Assembly: GCA_973895155.1 (NCBI GenBank)
Contig: OZ316892.1
Location: 7,626,001-7,690,000, forward strand
DNA: 64,000 nt
Direction: 5' to 3'
From: Marsupella aquatica
Lineage: Eukaryota > Marchantiophyta
Below are positions 33,105-45,902 of the stretch, piece after piece. The position numbers were made by a program, and so were the translations under genes. Every line of letters begins with the position of its first letter. Within the stretch, counting starts at the first letter, position 1. The notes beneath the pieces are model-generated. The model was not told the DNA's origin. It worked only from the letters and a program-made list of their open reading frames with translations, and ran no database searches.

Positions 33105-33887
33105 ATGGCGACATTGACGCAACGCATAGCGGAGCTCTCGAAACATGCTCTGTTGATGTACCGGACGATGCTCATAAAGTCTGAATTGAGGAGACGTAGA
33201 GCAGTAATTCAAAATGCTGAAGACCGTCACAGCACACTCCTACCAGATAATGTCTTGCCCACTGCTGCTCCCCCTGGTTCGTCGATCATGTACAATTGCA
33301 ACCGATCCGAAATAAAGCGCGTGTTCAATCTGTTCGACGAGAACAAGGACGGTGTCATATCTGCCGATGAGCTGCAACTGTACATGAGAAAATTAGGTTT
33401 TGACTTGTCGGAACAAACTGTGAGAGGCATAGTGGGAAGCGTGGACAGAAACAGCGACGACTTGGTGGACTTCGACGAATTCTACTCATTGTACAGCTCT
33501 GTATCCAAGGTGTCGAGGGAGAAGAGCTGTTCTTCTCATGATTCGCCTATCGCAATTGAGAAGGATTTGGACGAGGAGGAAGAGGAAGAGGCTCTGATCA
33601 AGGCCTTCTTCGTCTTTGATGAGAACAGGGACGGCTGCATCACTGCGTCCGAACTTCAGCAGGTGCTGCTGAAGTTGGGAATTCCTGAAGGCAGAAGCTT
33701 GTATGGCTGTACAAAAATGATTGAAACAGTTGACGCTGATGGCAATGGAAGTGTGGATTTCTTCGAGTTTCAGGACATGATGAGCTCAAGTGTTTTCAGT
33801 TGTGGAAGCTCCTTACCTCCATCTTCAATTCACTTCGATTTTGGAAACGGGGCGTCAAATCGAGACCAGTTTTCGAAAGAGGAATGA
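33105..33887 (+). CDS. Calmodulin-like EF-hand protein, basic N-terminal helix
   Basis: A 260-residue intronless CML. The N-terminus has a predicted amphipathic helix with ALLMYRTMLIKSELRRRR (15-32), shared with the CMLs at 51395 and 61845. EF-hand loops lie at 78-89 (DENKDGVISADE, canonical), 114-125 (Asp119 replaces the usual Gly at loop position 6), 172-183 (canonical) and 210-221 (DADGNGSVDFFE). A polyacidic linker (154-162) separates the lobes. The C-terminal tail after residue 228 (Ser-rich, then Phe/Asp-rich, ending FSKEE) is longer than in its paralogues. The start is the first ATG, and the conserved helix supports it. Tandem repeats lie in its upstream region and a broken copy lies 3 kb upstream. 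The family binds calcium and regulates partners; the N-terminal helix and basic cluster may direct it to a membrane (inference). Confidence 0.95.
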   Translation: MATLTQRIAELSKHALLMYRTMLIKSELRRRRAVIQNAEDRHSTLLPDNVLPTAAPPGSSIMYNCNRSEIKRVFNLFDENKDGVISADELQLYMRKLGFDLSEQTVRGIVGSVDRNSDDLVDFDEFYSLYSSVSKVSREKSCSSHDSPIAIEKDLDEEEEEEALIKAFFVFDENRDGCITASELQQVLLKLGIPEGRSLYGCTKMIETVDADGNGSVDFFEFQDMMSSSVFSCGSSLPPSSIHFDFGNGASNRDQFSKEE

Positions 33888-36479
33888 GTTTCATCTGTAC
33901 AAATTTGTCAATATGAAGATCCATAGAGAGGAAAGCGTACGTAGAGAGTACGAGAATTTACGGTCTTAACTTCATTAAACCCATCACTAGAACATGAGTG
34001 TGTACATAATGTACGAGGCAGAAACGGTAGACGATAATTTCGCAGTTTGCACATATCTAAATTAAATCTCCACTGTATTTTTAAGATGGTCTGACATTCA
34101 ACCTATTGCGGCCCATTTTGGATCATTCTCAAACGTCGTGGTAGATTTGGGCTTCTGTTCTCAGAAAACCCATTTAGCGCATTGTACATAATTTTTAAAG
34201 GAGAGTCAATAATACTTGGAATCCTCCTTCCTACAAATGTTTGACATGTACACATGTTATTAAGAATAACACCAGTTTACTGGTTTAATATGAGCATTGC
34301 ATATTTGAATAGGAGAGCCGATAATCAGACTCTTCCTACAACTGTTTGTCACTTAAAATGATTAAAGCAAAACTCTAGCTTGAACTGCACCTCCTCCGGG
34401 TCCACCTCGAGCGAGTCCAAGAGCAGTTGATCTTGGTTGCAACGGGTCATCGAAATACCTTGAGCACAAACTTCGGTCTTAAGTACTGCGGTCAAAGCAA
34501 TCATGGGACGGTGTTAGAGATGCGTGGTCCTCTGGAGGAGCCAGTCCAACTTCACCATACAATGGATCACATGGAAAACGAGGGACTGTAATCTATAGGC
34601 TAATTGACTTTAGTGCTCTTTTGTCTAGTTTTCAGCATCTGATTGCCAAGAGCTGGTGAGCGTTGAATTTCTCAGCCTACTGAACGATCTACTGAAAATG
34701 AAGGGTTGAGACGTCCTCAGCAGCCCTACAGTTGAATTATTGATTTGAAGATTCACGGGTGAGCTATCAAGTCTCGAAGCAATTCAATCATTAGTTGGTG
34801 AATTCCGGATCGGGTTCCGGATGCATCATTGCGAGGTGATTCTGAGCTTATGTCGAACTTATTTAGCTCAAATCTCTCAAATTCGAGATTGGCACATTTA
34901 TCAAATGAAGATTGTATGGACTTTCACTGACCTCACCGAGCCTCTTCTACTGCAATTTAAACATTGACTTGTCGACATAGCTGACTCCAACCCAGCTATT
35001 TGGTGAGCCAATGCTATTCTGGACACCTAAAACTCACAAGCAATTTACAATATTACAATTAAAAATGTGAGGATCTGTAGTACCTACGTAAGAGGTATTA
35101 TTCGACATTAATATTAATTATAAGCTCAGATCTCATCTACCTAGCTCTGATCACACGTTCTCTCCATCTCCAGCCAGAGGTTGAGAACTTGAGATGATAC
35201 ACGGATAGTCCGTGACGTCTCTGATTCTAGTTCCTACGCATGGTCCCTCTGGTCCGTCCATTCATTCATTGGGACCGCAGTGTATATCTTGATGAATAAG
35301 CTAAGCTCGAGGTTCATCTGTTATGTACTCGATTGACGAAAGGATGATGTTCACAATCAGGTAGCATCCGCTTTTGCCGGTTATCTGAGATCAAAATGTG
35401 ATAGTATAATGTGTGCATTCAATGATTTAGATAGAATAATGAGATTTATCATGGTAAGGACTGATTAAGTGTGCAATTTAAATAGAATAATGAGAGTTAT
35501 CATGGTAAGGACTCATTAAGTGCACGATATTTTACTGGAATGTATTTTTTATAAATTTTAATATCGTGAAACCCTTTTTATAAATTTTAATACCGTGAAA
35601 CCCCACTGATAGGGGGCACAACAAAGTCCAATGCAGCCAATACCAAACAACACAACAAGGGCAACACAAGTGCACAATATTTTGATGTGCAATTACCGGG
35701 ACTGGCAGAGAAGAGCCTCACGAGTTTTTTGCCACTCCTGACTGTATCTTTTTTTGACTCATAATGAATTAGCCTCACAAGTTTTTGGTCACTCAAGACT
35801 GTATTTTTTTTGCCTCATAAAAACCAAATGAATTCCATTCAAATAACCCAGCATATTTATAGAAAACAGGGGAAACAGGGGAGCCCCAAACAGCCGCATC
35901 CCCCCAAAGGACTGGTGGGTGTGGTGCTAATAGACCAGTGGAGCAGGTGCCAGGGAAGAAACTGGGCTTCAAAAGGAGTCAACTACACAAGACATTTTGT
36001 AACTACAACGGGATCAATACACTCCTACCACTGGCCAGTGATCAGGTTACTCCTACATCACATTTGTAACTACCAGCCAGTGATCAGGTTACTCTTGAAA
36101 TGAGCATTTGGACTGTCTCTAGGCTGTGAACTTAGCATCTGTTAATCTAATTATAATGATAGGTAATGCCACTCTTAGATTGAACCCTCTATTGAACCTT
36201 TTGGGCTCCAGGTTGTGAACTTTATGCCTCTTCGCAACCCTCCTGTGTGGTTTCCTCCTCTACCAGGCTTTTGAGTGTGGTGCTAAGATGGGCTCTAGTT
36301 CTTTGTAGAAAGTTGGGACTCAAGGGTTTTTTGACTCTTTGAATTAGTCTGTCCAGATTTCTCCCTTGTTAATTTTCCCCTTATGGGGTTTCTTAACTTG
36401 GGATCTAGTCCCCTTTGGGGATCTCTCCAGCTTATATTTTAATGCAAAATTCCTGCTCCCCAAAACATTTTGGCCACTT
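33888..36479. other. Intergenic region with small duplications
   Basis: It begins with the 3' flank of the CML gene, homologous to the flank of the pseudogene as far as about 34030. At 35425-35520 a unit of about 55 bp is repeated (GATAGAATAATGAGATTTAT, then CATGGTAAGGACT). At 35545-35605 TTTTTATAAATTTTAATA.CG, then TGAAACCC, is doubled, and at 35705-35820 AGCCTCAC.AGTTTTT.G.CACTC..GACTGTAT is doubled. No gene is recognised. Confidence 0.5.
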
Positions 36480-38135
36480 TTGGCAAAGATTTGCTAGATT
36501 ATTTGAATACCTTTAGCCAGTTTCCCCTTTGGGGGGGGGGGGGGGTCATTATATGGAGGGTCATGCATCAAGTGCAAAGGTTTGGTCATTTATGACCCCC
36601 CTAAGGACCCCCTAAGTCACTTTATATGAAGTTGTATCACACAAATCACGTGAGTACATGTGTGCATTTTGCTAAGGAGATGTACCCGGAGATGTAATGA
36701 TCACTCTGGATATAATTAGGAAAATCAGATAAGAAATATCAGGAGTGATATTTGTAGCATCTTCTCCCTGAGAGAGGTTGACATTTGCCACACTGGCTAG
36801 AAAAAGATCTATTCTCTTGGTATGGTCCCGGGTATCATGGTGTTTTCTATTCTTTGGCAGTCTGTTTTAATTGTTCTTTGCCGTGGTACATATATCTTCA
36901 GCTTTTCTCTTGTTGCACTATTTTAATTATAAACTCTCTCCTCTTGTCGCCTTCGCCTTACAAACTGGAACACAGGGCATGGGATCCTTGGGAACTCTCA
37001 CAGTCTCCTAAGACCGTGAGCACAAAAGGGCTGGCTGACTCTTCCTGACCACCCAAGTCATGGCCCTCACCATCTTCATTCTAGCACCAAAAATTTGCTA
37101 GATTCCCTGACCTGTTTGAAAGGCCTTCTCCATTTTGATAAATTCATTACCATAGTCACATAAAATAATTTATTAACACATTTATGGGGCCATCAAGTGA
37201 ATTCAAAGTTTCAGACCTGTCAGCCTGGGATAATACACTGGCCGTTCCTCAAAATTGAGAATAAATTAAAAGCTAGACACGACAGCCACATGGGGCAAAT
37301 TGCTTTTGAAAACTAGTTTTTCTGTTGAAATATGTGGCAAACACATATTTTGGCTAGGTGGCCTGGAAAACTTCTCTCTAATTAAGGGAATGCCATAGTA
37401 TCACGGCCCCTAGGACATTTGGCAAACTAGGTTACTACTACAGTACGTAGCTTTCTTGACTTCCTTTAGCCAGTTTCCCACTTGCATTAGCCAGAATTTA
37501 AGGTTATCATTTTTAATTAAATCTAGTGAGATGTGTTGGCTGGCTAGACTCTAGTCTCGGCAACTTGGATAAAGAATATCACTAGCATCTTCTCCTTCAC
37601 ACAAGGCCATAGCTCAAAAGTAAAAAACCTTGACCATTCCTTGCGTGCAACTTTCCTTCTCCCGGACAAGCTCCACCAAGTGTTTCCATTCTGATAATTA
37701 TGTGCAAATTTGCTACCAGGTGAAGTGGTTTGCAAATTATACAGATAAGTTTTTAAAAAGTTCTAGTCTGGGATTTTATCTCAGATAAAATCCTTGGTTA
37801 GATTTCTGACTGTGCCATGAGTGTCACCCGCCCAAAATACAAAAGGAAACCCTGGTTCCACCTTGGGCCGAGACTGTGCTCGGACAATGGTTGTCTCTTC
37901 AAGATGCCATAAGTGTCACCTGCTGAAAATACAAAAGGAAACCATGGTTCCAACCAGCGTATTTTTAAGTGCAAATTTTAACCAAATTCCACCTCCCCCA
38001 AAAATGTTCGCCACTTTTGGCTAATATTGGCTGGATTTTTTGACCACCATTAGCCACTCTTCATGGACCCCATTAGCCAAAATCTAAGTGTACTCCTTAA
38101 ATCTAGGGTTATCTGACAGTCATGATTTACTTCAG
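36480..38135 (-). repeat. Scattered inverted copies of the dispersed repeat family
   Basis: CACTTTTGGC, TTAGCCA and CATTAGCCAAAATCTAAG, followed by CTGACAGTC, at 37990-38130 are the reverse complement of the family at 28720-28960. Weaker pieces lie at 36480-36540 and 37440-37510. A G-run lies at 36530-36545. Between them no gene is recognised. Confidence 0.5.
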
Positions 38136-38229
38136 TAAAATATGGAGAACATTCGCCACACTGGCTAAAAATTAAAAAACCTTAAAAAACAAGCCGGTTC
38201 CAAGCTGTGGCCCAACTATGCTCGTACCA

Positions 38230-38640
38230 TGGTAGCCTCCTAGCGGGCCCTGACCGCGTCCGTCGCACCACCCTCCGACCTCCCACTCGCTTGCAGACTA
38301 CGGCGATCCTGCCCTGCGGCTTCCTCCTCGCAAACTGAGCGCCGCCCTCTAACCGAGCACGGACCCGCCCTTTGGCCCTGCGTCTTCCTCCCTGCTGTCG
38401 CTGGCTCGTGCGAATCCACGCCGCCCATCTTCGGGACGCTGCGTCGTGGCCATTATTGTACTGCAGCTGGACCCGCCCTTTGGCCCTGCGTCTTCCTCCG
38501 TGCCCTCACTCGCTCGTGCGAATCCATGCCCAGCTCCCTCTGTCCTCTCTGGACGAGTGGAGTGCGCACTAGGCTTTTTCATCCCTGCCTGTGTATTTTC
38601 TTCGGCTGGAGGCCAAAAGGACCTACCATAGTTCGTTGGA
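38230..38640. repeat. GC-rich patch with 108-bp tandem duplication
   Basis: GGACCCGCCCTTTGGCCCTG, CGTCTTCCTCC and GCTCGTGCGAATCCA recur 108 bp apart (38361 and 38469). The patch is clearly more GC-rich than its flanks. Because 108 is divisible by three, frames stay open across it (113 codons on the minus strand, with a repeated GFARAS..EEDAGPKGGS), but no known protein is recognised. A capture from elsewhere is possible. Confidence 0.6.
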
Positions 38641-38879
38641 GGGTACGCCTGCTTTTTCAGGGCCGGCTGCCTAGAGGACAGGTCTCTCAATTGTGTAATT
38701 TTTCATGGCCTCCTCTCTGTAGTGAAACCTCTAGTTGTAATTATGTTTTTATAAATTTACTCGTTTATTTGGCATGAAGTCTTTATTTGGAAAAAGACCC
38801 AAACGGCACACGAATGCCTGTAACGCAGAATGGCAAGGGCCCAGTCACCACTGGAAACAGAGCAACCCAAACGTGTCCC

Positions 38880-39200
38880 TAGTATTTGTAATTTTCAAAA
38901 GGAAATTCTCTACAAACGGTGATTATCAAAGGAATTACAAAAGGAAATTCTCTAGAAACGGTGATTATCAAAGGCTACTATCTAGAGTGAACTTCTGGAG
39001 TGTGACTCTGGGGAGTTGGGGGTGGAAGTGCAAAACTTGGAAGCATGGGGGCATTGCAAATAGTAGAGCCTATTCGAGCCTATTCGAATGTACCTACCTC
39101 TAAACTGTGGCTCTGGGGAGCTAGGGGTCCTAGTGGGAAACTGGGGGCATGGTGAATCTTTGCAAATGATAGAAAGTGTCTGAATGTACTCACCTCTATT
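38880..39200 (+). repeat. Local tandem duplications
   Basis: A roughly 50-bp unit (AGGAAATTCTCTA.AAACGGTG, then ATTATCAAAGG) is doubled at 38900-38972. A unit of about 105 bp (CTCTGGGGAG.T.GGGG, then GGGGGCAT, GAATGTAC.CACCTCTA) is doubled at 39001-39200. Frames over these (38982-39371 minus, 39184-39447 plus) are not recognisable. Confidence 0.6.
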
Positions 39201-42200
39201 AACTCTATTTACGGTCAAAGAACCTTGGGCACTCAGACTAGTGTATATAGAGGGGCATGTGAAAAAAATGCTATGGCTCGCCAAGGAAGTGGACCGAGAT
39301 GCAAAAGTAGAAGCAAAACTGGCCGTGGGCCCTGCATTTTTTGTGGCAGCTGGGTACGAAGGGCATGACATTTGTTTTGGTTTGGGCGGCGCAAGCTATT
39401 ACCTACAAGGGGCGTGTGATTCTTTTGAGTTCGGTTCCAATGGCTAGGTAGTGATAAAGGGCTTTCGAATTGAAAGTATCATGCTCGCAATCAGATTTTG
39501 GGGAATTTGGGTTACATATATTTCTACGTCCAACGTAACTCTACGTACGCAACTGTTGTCGTTGTTTGATGCACAAGTTGCGGAAAGAGACGGGCACATG
39601 ACCAGGTTCCCTTCACGTGACTGACCATCCTTGTTTAGTTCCGGCATATTCATCTCCTTCAAGTGGGGACAGACTGCATGGGGAATTATCTATTTTCGAA
39701 TTCTTGAAGAACTTGACTTTATTGGGCACATTCCATCACTTAATGTCTCAGCATCAATCCTCTGAGCGAAAAGCGAAAACTATAACAAAGTGAGTAGGGA
39801 CCCAGACACAGGGACTTCTAATGCTTCTGGAGCTTGCGTAAACCGTGAACAATTATGAATCACAAAGGTATGACGATCGTGAAACTGAAAAGTGTGCTGT
39901 GATTGCCCTCGTCTTTGTCTACTGAGATTACAATCTTAGCTTACTTTAGAAGGGGCAGCCAGAACATTCCACGGCTAGCATCAGCGTGATTGGAGAAATC
40001 TTGCTCTGCTTCTTCAGTTGACAACACCGCCAGTGGACCCAAACGATGTGAATCGAAGGCCAATATATAACAGAATGTGGTGGCCCCGGCAGACCTCAGA
40101 AGCACACAATACTTAAATCCAGTTTGGTTTAGGCTCAATTTCAGCATTACAGTATCTGGAGAGCATAGCTAGAAACAAGAGATGATATCAGCAATACAGT
40201 ATCTGGAGAGCATAGCCAGAAACAAGAGATATATGTGTTCAGGTGATCCAGTAGCAGAACTTCGATTCCTCCTCTCTCCATATCGTTCAAGTGAGCTATA
40301 TATGGCAGGTCAGACGGAACGGACTCCAGCGTCTTTGTACTTTATTCAGGAAATTTAATATGATTACCCAAGTAATGGAGTAATAACAGCACCGTGCACA
40401 TGCCAGCCTGTCAGTTCTGTACGTGGTTGTGAACTTTCGCCCCATAAGAGTCACCAGAGTGGTCTATACATGGCCTTCGTATACATATATATGAACAGAT
40501 TGCTTTTGCAGCCGGACCGTTCAAGTCCATTAGCTGTACTCCTGTAATCATCTATGGAACAATCAAGCCTGACAGTAGAGTCCAGAGGCACCAAGAAGAA
40601 AGTTTTCTGTACGTGTACATTAGGAATTTGGAATACTGTAGGAATAATTAGAGGATCGTTGAAAAAGTCATTAGATACTTCATGTAGCACTGTCTGATAA
40701 GAAATATTAATTAGGGTCACAGAGAATCCCACGTGTGAATGTATTTCTTCCTGGCTGTCCAGACTTTATGCGTGAGCATCGTGGGGGAGGTCAGCTAATT
40801 CACTGCTTCGCAACAATGTGACAACCTATTACACGTCGAAGGTTGTGCTTATTACATCATGGGTGCCGTCAACAATGAGCTAACTCCACAGAATGTCTTA
40901 TTTAAATTCCATTTAGTGGTTGGAAGTTGTTCACAACATAAAGAATTCTGGCATCATTTTGTAACAACTGATGTATTCTGGAAGCAAGGCCTGCAGAAGT
41001 CTGTCAAATGCTCTGCTCATGGTCTATATACATTATTTGTGGATGTGACGAGATTAATCCAGTTCCAATTCTAGCAATGATGGATCTGAGGTCAATTACT
41101 TTGGAAGTAACCTACGGTACCTCTGTACGTTCTTTGTCACGAAGGGATTGAATTCTTCATGGGAGTACAGGCTTCGTAGGTAGGGAGTAGGGACTCCTCT
41201 TTGTGTAAAGCATTTGACGCGAAGACAGGCGTATAATACATCAAATTATACACGGCAGTAATGGTTTGCAAGTTGAATTAGTTTGTGAAGTTTTCGAGGT
41301 CTTGCGCTACATCCTGTGGAGCTGCGCTATATAAGGCCTCGCTCACTTCTGTTCTCCTCAATTGATGACGAAGAGAACTACCATTCTTCGTGTTCGTCGG
41401 CAATGTCTGGCACCATACATCACTCTCAGAATCCACACGATGTTGTTAGACTATCTGTACATCATCTTCAGGATTTTCGCGACTCAGTCTGACTGTTCGG
41501 CACGTATATGACGACGTCGAGTCCCTGCAAGCCTGCCAAAAGCGCACTGGTATTTGTGATTTGCAATCGAATTCTTTGACAGTCTGTACTTCGACAATCA
41601 ACCCCAACAATTTGTCCATCTCCTTTCTGCACAAAGCTGATCATGGTCTCGTACAGGAAGCAAGAGGAAGGCCATGATCGGAATTGAGTTCAACCTCGTG
41701 CATCAGTTGGTTCATCATATATTAGACTGCAAGCCAGCTTAGTTTTGTAGACTTTGAATTTTATTGCTAAAGATTGTTGCCTTGGATATATAGCTATAGC
41801 CTGCTCAGATTTCTGAAACATTGCCTAGTTTCAGAATTTATCTTAGCTTGGGTAACTAAACCAAAGAGTTTCACCAGCAGAGAAACACATTTCCTCTCCA
41901 ATTTGAAGCACATTTGATTCCGAATTCCAGTGACTCGAACCAAGGCATGGAGCTGTAAGGGAGTCAAGTTATGGAAAGAACTTCTGTCAGATTACAACAG
42001 CAAGTGACATGTTCATAGCTTCATGCATAGGAGCATACTTTGACTTAGTACATGCATGAAGCCATGGACAGGTCTCCATTTGTTGTAGTCGCACAAATTC
42101 TAAAATCCCAGAATCCAACTTCCTTAGATATCCATGCCTTTGTTTCATCATGGCGTCCAGAGTTGAATGTGCTTCAGATTGAAAGAAAGTAATCGTGTGT

Positions 42201-43973
42201 TCTCTGGCTGATGAGCAGTTTCGTTACCCCAGCTAAACTACATTCTTGAAAATACTAGAGTTTGAAAATCTGAGTCGGTGTGGTCAAGACAACTAATACT
42301 TAGTGGTCTAATTAAAGTCATCATTCACAGGAAGTGAACTGGAAAACAACGAAGCAAGTCGTAATCATTCTAATAGAGAAGTTCTTACTGTCTAACTCAA
42401 AGTTGCTTCAGAAGGGAGGAGAATTGACGAAGCTGCTAGAATACGTCACCGTCACTGCATGAGTACGTCTTTCAGACTGTGTTAAATTAGAACTGGATGT
42501 TTTTTGTATTATTTCTTGAAATGCAATCATAGTTTGTGCAAGACAGTTGGTAAGGAATAGCTAGAACGTGGTAGCTAGACAGTGGTGATTCAGAGAAACT
42601 TTTTCCGTTTTAGCACTTGACAGCATATATATTATTGTCCACTGGCAGCTAGCTGCTTCAGGTAGAGCTACTGCAGGTAGAGTTTAGCTCCCTGCATAAC
42701 GCCGACTGAGAAGGGAAGGTTGGCCCCTTGCATTGCACCGATGCAAAGGGTTTATTAAGACCGTCTTGCAGCTTCCGTCATTTAAAATGGTGGGCAGCCG
42801 CTTAACAAGGTGAGGCTGCGTGTAGACTGTCGACTTCTTCGGAGTGAAATTGGATACTCACGGCTCGATGGAATGTGGGATTACACCTAACGTTGTTCTG
42901 TGTTTAATCTCCCTGTGTGTAGAGTTGTAATCATCAGAAATACACCGAGATTCCACGAGAAGATCCGACGTATTTCCAGGTATCCTGTATCATGAGCGGT
43001 TTTACCCAGTTTGATATCGTTGTGAGTGTGAAACTTCCTAAATGTGAGGAAGTCTCCCGTTCTCCCTAGGTCTACCCAGGAAGAACTTTAGAGCTGTAGC
43101 TCCACCCTTCTGCCTTTAGAGCTGTTGATGAGCCATCCTGAAAAGCGCCATTTCGCATCTGCATGTAGCATGCAAACCTATATCAGGTGGAATTGTCATG
43201 GTCCTCATTCAACCGTTACCTTGAGAGGATCTCCTAGACTGTTCGAGAGATTGTGGCAGTATCCTGTGTCTGAGCTAATTAACTCTCCTGGGCGAACTTT
43301 CCGTGTGTGCAGTTGGTCTGCAAAATAATTGTCTTGCTGCCAGGGGACTTTTCGAGTACTACATGATGAACTCGTGGAGTACATTCGAGTAGCATCATGT
43401 GTTTGTGCAAGCGACGCAGGAGATTCTTCCTTACTCAAGTTACCAGACTTTCCATTTGTAGCTTGGGTCATCTTTATCCAGCGCAATCGGATGTGTGAAC
43501 ACCCTGTGTGAAGCATCTGGCTCCAGACTTTGTGGCACCTTGGCTACATGGCGAGAAGTAACTGCCTCGGTCCATACTTTCTGGCACCTTTGGCTACATG
43601 GCCCCAGGTACGAGCTCTGCCTATTCTAGATATAATAGTTGCGTGAAAGAAGAATCTCATCATCTTCGAGGTAACGGTGCAAATGTGTGAATTGAGGGAG
43701 GTTCACGCTGAACTCTATGACGACCTTCTGCTTTTGGGTACTAAGGGTGTAGGTCTTTGGAGCACGCAATGTGGTCTTTTGAGCTATTTTTAAAGAATGA
43801 ACTCACGATTCTTTTGAGCTATTTTAAAGATCGTAGGCCTTTTTCCTCTGTTCTTTGAGTATGAGACGCGACGAGACTCAGCACCAAAGGAGATATTATG
43901 GTTTTGGAATAGTTCTTCTTGAATGAATATACTCACCGCCAAAAAGCTATTCCACAAGCTAATGGCATTCCAT
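39200..43973. other. Long intergenic region without recognised gene
   Basis: Nearly 4.8 kb with no recognisable protein or RNA gene. A 47-bp near-identical duplication lies at 40149-40242 (ACAGTATCTGGAGAGCATAG). A strong TATA-like GCTATATAAGGCC lies at 41328-41340, followed by a 29-codon frame from ATG 41403 with no recognisable product. A unit of about 54 bp (CTTTGTGGCACCTTGGCTACA) is doubled near 43515-43605. Confidence 0.45.
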
Positions 43974-44125
43974 CAAATTGACGGCATGACATCTTCGGCC
44001 AAAAGTGAGGGTCTTGTGAATATACGGGAACAATATTTTCATAGTCCAAACTCAAATTGACGGTATAACATCTTCAACCAAAAGTGAGGGTCTAGTGAAT
44101 ATACGGGAACAATCTTTTCAGAGTT
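43974..44125 (+). repeat. 79-bp tandem duplication
   Basis: CAAATTGACGG.AT.ACATCT, then CCAAAAGTGAGGGTCT and GAATATACGGGAACAAT occur at 43974 and again at 44053. Non-coding. Confidence 0.85.
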
Positions 44126-44129
44126 AGGA

Positions 44130-45900
44130 GACTAAACTGTTCGAAGAAATAAGTGTGCTGCTCATCTCAATATCAGGGAGCAAATAACGTAACTTTGTGC
44201 GTGGGCCTGTATTGCACATCATTGCTGTCCCAGAGTCGCACATCCATGAAAATTGTTTTTCACAATGGTAGTGATTGGAGTCGAGAATTTAGGACGAGAA
44301 CCTGGCACCCAGAGTACTATAGATGACGTTCATGCAGTAGACGTGCTTCCAACCTCAGACAATGAGGTAACTAAATAATAGCAAATGTTCTGTATACTCT
44401 TTGTGATGTACTGCATTGTACCTTGGGTTGTCTGCTTTTATTAATCTTGTAGACGTCATTTTGTTTCCACTCGTGAGGCCCATCGTGCAAGGCATGCTAG
44501 GTCTTGGCAAAACAGTGTCTCCCTCATTTCCATCTGGGTCGTCTGTTTCGGATCTCACATACTGAGTAGTTCAATTTGCTACCACCAGCTCTACTACTGT
44601 CTTGAGAACAGTGCTCCGAGTCTCTCTAAAAACCCAAGATGAAAAACCCTGGATGAGATGCATGAGCGATGCATGATGCCGTGCTACCTCCTCGTCCAGA
44701 ACGTGCAGATGTGCTACAGAGCACTTTCGCATGCTGTGCGTCCGGAACATGCAGAGAACATGCAGATTTGCTACAGAGCACTGTTCGTATGATGAGGTAC
44801 ACTCGCGACAATGATGTGAAAACTCCAGTGAGCTTAAACAGCTCACAACAAAATCTAGTGAGGGTCAGTCCCACCACAAGTTCACACACCATCCACAAGT
44901 TAACACACCATCCACAAGTGCTCTAAAACAGATCTATAGTATAGATACAAGTGAGATCGTCATTGTGGTCTTTATCCATGCGCCCTCCCTGACGTTTTCC
45001 TAGGGTTGGCCAATTGAATGGGACTGTCAGTAACTAATCAACTCATAACTGTAGATCCTCTGGTTTTAGAGAATGGGGCGACAGTTCTTCCTTGTTTGGA
45101 CGGCACGGCTTCACAACTCGAGCAGAATGGCTCCTAAAGATTCCGGAATAGGATCGACCTTAGAATCCAGAAGTATCGATGCTTTGAATCCAGAAAGTCT
45201 CTCAGTACTTCTTAGAGGGTTGTGATTCCCACATTAGGACGAATCCTTTCAGCACAAATATTTACTGATTCGAGACAAGATGGAAGGAAAACTACATCAT
45301 CAAACTATATGCCATGAAATGACAATCAGGGATTGGAACTAGCCTTCGAGGATTCCTGCTAATCCCATCAACATGCCTATTAACACTCCTCTAAATAATA
45401 TGAAGACTCGAGAGTCCCAACTGCATCTACAACCTGTACATCCAAAGATGAAGACTGTAACCGCAGCTTCAGTCGAAAGATGGTGATTTGTTTACAACAC
45501 TTGTTATTCAGTAGTTTTCGGATTTATTTCGCATCACTAGCTGCAGATTCCGACACCGACAGGACAGCACAAGAAGGCCACTGGACCATACCATACGATT
45601 TGCAGTCAACAAACAACGGTGTAAACCCATCTCACTACCACCACCCCAAAAGCTGCTACAGTGCGTCCAACGTAAATATATGAACGACACAAAACTAGTG
45701 CATAGATCAAAGAAGTTCGAGGCAGACATTATAGTTATTAGGCCCGACTATTTCCAAGAAGTGGGTTACGAAGAAACCGAAGGGAATCGACGGAGCAGAG
45801 AGAACACCAAAGATCTTATTCCATCGAAACGTACTTTGATGTGGCCGAGAGAACAGCGAAAAGATTAATCGGCAGGGATTCAAAGCTCACCAACAAGCAA
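44130..45900. other. Intergenic region
   Basis: No gene is recognised. A roughly 60-bp imperfect duplication (GTGCAGATGTGCTACAGAGC and ATGCAGATTTGCTACAGAGC) lies at 44690-44790. Opposing frames of about 90 codons there are not recognisable. Confidence 0.4.
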
Positions 45901-45902
45901 AC

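Noticed and set aside
39184-39447. 87-codon plus-strand frame with protein-like composition
   Set aside because: No recognisable family, start lies in a local duplication, and the opposite strand is equally open.
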